DNA of 42,633 bases, taken from Actinocrinis sp035650855 (GTDB taxonomy: Bacteria > Actinomycetota > Actinomycetes > Streptomycetales > Catenulisporaceae). Below, one piece after another: positions 41,226 through 42,633 of this stretch. Position 1 is the first letter of the stretch. Each line of letters starts with the position of its first letter. The stretch covers positions 1 to 42,633 of the forward strand of contig NZ_DASRGV010000053.1 in NCBI RefSeq assembly GCF_035650855.1. Direction: 5' to 3'. The position numbers were made by a program, and so were the translations under genes. The notes below the pieces were generated by a model. The model had not been told where the DNA came from and searched no databases. It saw only the letters and a program-made list of their open reading frames with translations.

Positions 41226-41981
41226 CTACGCGTTCGCCGCCAGCACGTCTCGCAACGGCTGCGGGCTGGCGTGGATGAGCCCGTGGAAGGGCGACTGGAG
41301 CTCCACGACGAACCAGAACGCCAGGCACACCAGCGCCGTCGTGACCACGAACCCGGCGAACGCGAGCGCGTCGGCGCGCAGGCCGAGCGCGAGCGGGGTG
41401 GCGATCGTGATCAGGCTGAGCACGGCGAGCGCGATCAACAGCACGTCGGGGACGCCGGAGCCGGACTTCGCCAGCCGGTCGTCGCGCGCGTCGGCCACCG
41501 TGTTGATCTCCGCGATGGCCTGGTCCTCGACCGTTCCGGCCGTCGCGCCGGACGCCACCGGATGCGTCACGGCCGCCCGGGCCTCGGCCAGAATGCGCGC
41601 GGCCGGCGCCTTCTCGTCCGCGCCGTTGTCCGTGCCCGGCTTCGGCGGCCACTCGCTGTTCAGCACGGCGGCAGCGTATTCGTGGGCTGCCTTGAGCAGC
41701 GGTTCCCCCTCACTCGCCGGCAAGCGCTGCGCCGTCTGCGCCAAGGCCTGCAGCCCGGAGGCCTCCGTGCGCACGTCCCCGCTGACGTCCGAGACGTTCT
41801 GCCACAGCAACACGACGATCAGCGACAACAGCACCATGTACAGCGTGCCGATGAACATGTTGATGTACTCCACGGCCGAGGCGTCTTCGCGCTCGGCCCT
41901 CATCTCCTTGCGGCGCCGGTCCAGCATTACCAGCACGGCCACCGCTAGCACGACAAGAGCGATCAGAATCGCGAGCCCCAT
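41226..41981 (-). CDS. DUF4239 (bestrophin-like) membrane protein
   Basis: 251 aa from the ATG at 41981 (MGLAILIALVVLAVAVLVMLDRRRKEMRAEREDA) after GGGGAGGG. Helices about 2-20, 40-62, 180-205 and 208-230: NMFIGTLYMVLLSLIVVLLWQNV, PDVLLIALAVLSLITIATPLALG, FAGFVVTTALVCLAFWFVVEL. Between the second and third is a polar helical domain (about 65-175) with the family pattern of repeated charged residues ending RDDRLAKSGSGVPDVL. DUF4239 proteins are related to bestrophin-type channels, and ion conduction is unproven. The gene is immediately upstream of the surface protein (10-bp gap) on the same transcript; a structural pairing of channel-like and surface protein is possible. Confidence 0.85.
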   Translation of the reverse strand: MGLAILIALVVLAVAVLVMLDRRRKEMRAEREDASAVEYINMFIGTLYMVLLSLIVVLLWQNVSDVSGDVRTEASGLQALAQTAQRLPASEGEPLLKAAHEYAAAVLNSEWPPKPGTDNGADEKAPAARILAEARAAVTHPVASGATAGTVEDQAIAEINTVADARDDRLAKSGSGVPDVLLIALAVLSLITIATPLALGLRADALAFAGFVVTTALVCLAFWFVVELQSPFHGLIHASPQPLRDVLAANA

Positions 41982-42107
41982 GTGGCCCGGCCCTCCCCTT
42001 GACTGACGGATCGCGGTCACGCCACGTCATGGCGTCCGCACGGTCAGCATTCCCCGGGGGTGACCGAACCAGGGTCGCTCGTTCGGGTGATGGGGGAGTG
42101 CGAGGCC

Positions 42108-42611
42108 TTACTCGTGCGCTCGATACTCGGGCGTAGTGTTCGATCCGCTTCGCGGATGGAGCCGTACGGCCAGGTAGGCGCACAGCGCGGCCATCGGCAG
42201 TTCCGCGCCGGCCGCCATCGCGATCGCGACCGCCCGGTCGGCGCCCGGCGCCGAGGTGAGCACGTCGAACCACGCGTCCACGGCGAGCAGCGTCGCGGTC
42301 GCCGCGGCGGTCAGCCCGGCCCGTGAGTCCTGGCGGCGCAGCAGCAGCCCGGTCGAGGCGAGGCCCAGCGCCTCGAGGCTGTCGAGGCCGACCCACACCG
42401 TGTTCCAGTGCACCGCGGTGGTCTGCGCGGGCAGCTCGGCGGCCAGCACGAACAGCCACGGGATCATCGCCGCGCCGGCCCCGGTGAGCGCCCAGCCCAG
42501 GCGGCGCTGCCACGGTCTGGCTCCGGCGCGGGGGCGGCGGTACGCAAAGTCGTGGCTGCCCGCGCGACCGGAGAACCCGCCCTCGGCGAGTTCGAAGAAT
42601 GAGACTGACAT
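42108..42611 (-). CDS. Small membrane protein of unknown family
   Basis: 167 aa, ATG at 42611 with AAAGGAAA upstream. After a polar, Arg-rich N-terminus (YRRPRAGARPWQRRLG) there are four hydrophobic helices: WALTGAGAAMIPWLFVLAAEL, GLDSLEALGLASTGLLL, LTAAATATLLAVDAWFDVLTSA and AVAIAMAAGAELPMAALCAYLAV. A conserved-looking pattern (WNTVWVGLDSLEA, VDAWFDVLT, AAGAELPMA) is typical of an uncharacterised actinomycete four-helix membrane group, but no name can be given. It precedes the DUF4239 gene by 126 bp in the same direction, and may be cotranscribed. Function unknown. Confidence 0.75.
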   Translation of the reverse strand: MSVSFFELAEGGFSGRAGSHDFAYRRPRAGARPWQRRLGWALTGAGAAMIPWLFVLAAELPAQTTAVHWNTVWVGLDSLEALGLASTGLLLRRQDSRAGLTAAATATLLAVDAWFDVLTSAPGADRAVAIAMAAGAELPMAALCAYLAVRLHPRSGSNTTPEYRAHE

Positions 42612-42633
42612 GGCGCCGGGTTTCCTTTCCCCG

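Overview
The window is about 70% GC, with GTG and TTG starts, F420-dependent (PPOX-class) oxidoreductases, a mycobacterial-type LigB, a Nei2-type glycosylase, DUF1876 and LytR_C proteins and CBM2-bearing secreted glycosidases. This fits a filamentous, plant-polymer-degrading actinomycete. A Catenulispora/Actinospica-like or Streptomyces-related lineage is a guess; nothing here fixes the genus. There is no rRNA, tRNA, insertion sequence, phage gene or CRISPR array, and gene density is normal for a chromosome.

Layout. 1-1227: 3' part of glpD. 1567-3450: a membrane kinase-like receptor with an external ricin-type lectin domain and a kinase fold lacking catalytic residues. 3670-4227: YceI protein. 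4362-9750: a minus-strand sugar-oxidation operon, read right to left as Gfo/Idh dehydrogenase, sugar isomerase/epimerase, a second isomerase, a second dehydrogenase and alditol oxidase AldO. It is divergent from a ROK regulator (9871-11076), and the two -35 boxes overlap. 11114-12022: a beta-propeller protein. 12069-14808: a stress/repair group (universal stress protein, DUF1876, two F420-type oxidoreductases, Nei). 14835-16883: MarR regulator divergent from a FUSC exporter. 16872-17804: cation diffusion facilitator. 17908-19497: a complete Ser/Thr kinase. 19606-22868: TetR regulator divergent from an MMPL transporter, with a duplicated operator. 22947-25556: a very long disordered protein ending in a LytR_C domain. 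25652-27097: GH1 beta-glucosidase with a CebR-like operator. 27522-29059: TetR regulator divergent from two small membrane proteins, one of only 59 residues. 29233-31152: secreted GH30-CBM2 enzyme. 31229-33027: MFS transporter and GNAT acetyltransferase, translationally coupled. 33176-34789: LigB. 35087-37081: secreted GH9 cellulase with its own promoter and operator. 37287-39992: polyprenyl diphosphate synthase, UbiA-like membrane protein and UbiE-like methyltransferase. 40082-42611: surface protein, DUF4239 membrane protein and a small membrane protein.

How it works together (inference). Secreted GH9 and GH30 enzymes attack cellulose and xylan, and cytoplasmic GH1 cleaves imported oligosaccharides under LacI/CebR-type control. 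The AldO/Gfo-Idh/isomerase operon under ROK control probably oxidises and isomerises a less common sugar, polyol or glycoside; no transporter or hydrolase lies inside it to name the substrate. Several promoters can be read directly (-35 and -10 boxes at 16-18 bp) with palindromes on top of them, so the regulation of the accessory genes is unusually legible. Promising but uncharacterised items are the sugar operon, the lectin pseudokinase, the LytR_C repeat protein and the three-gene prenyl cluster.
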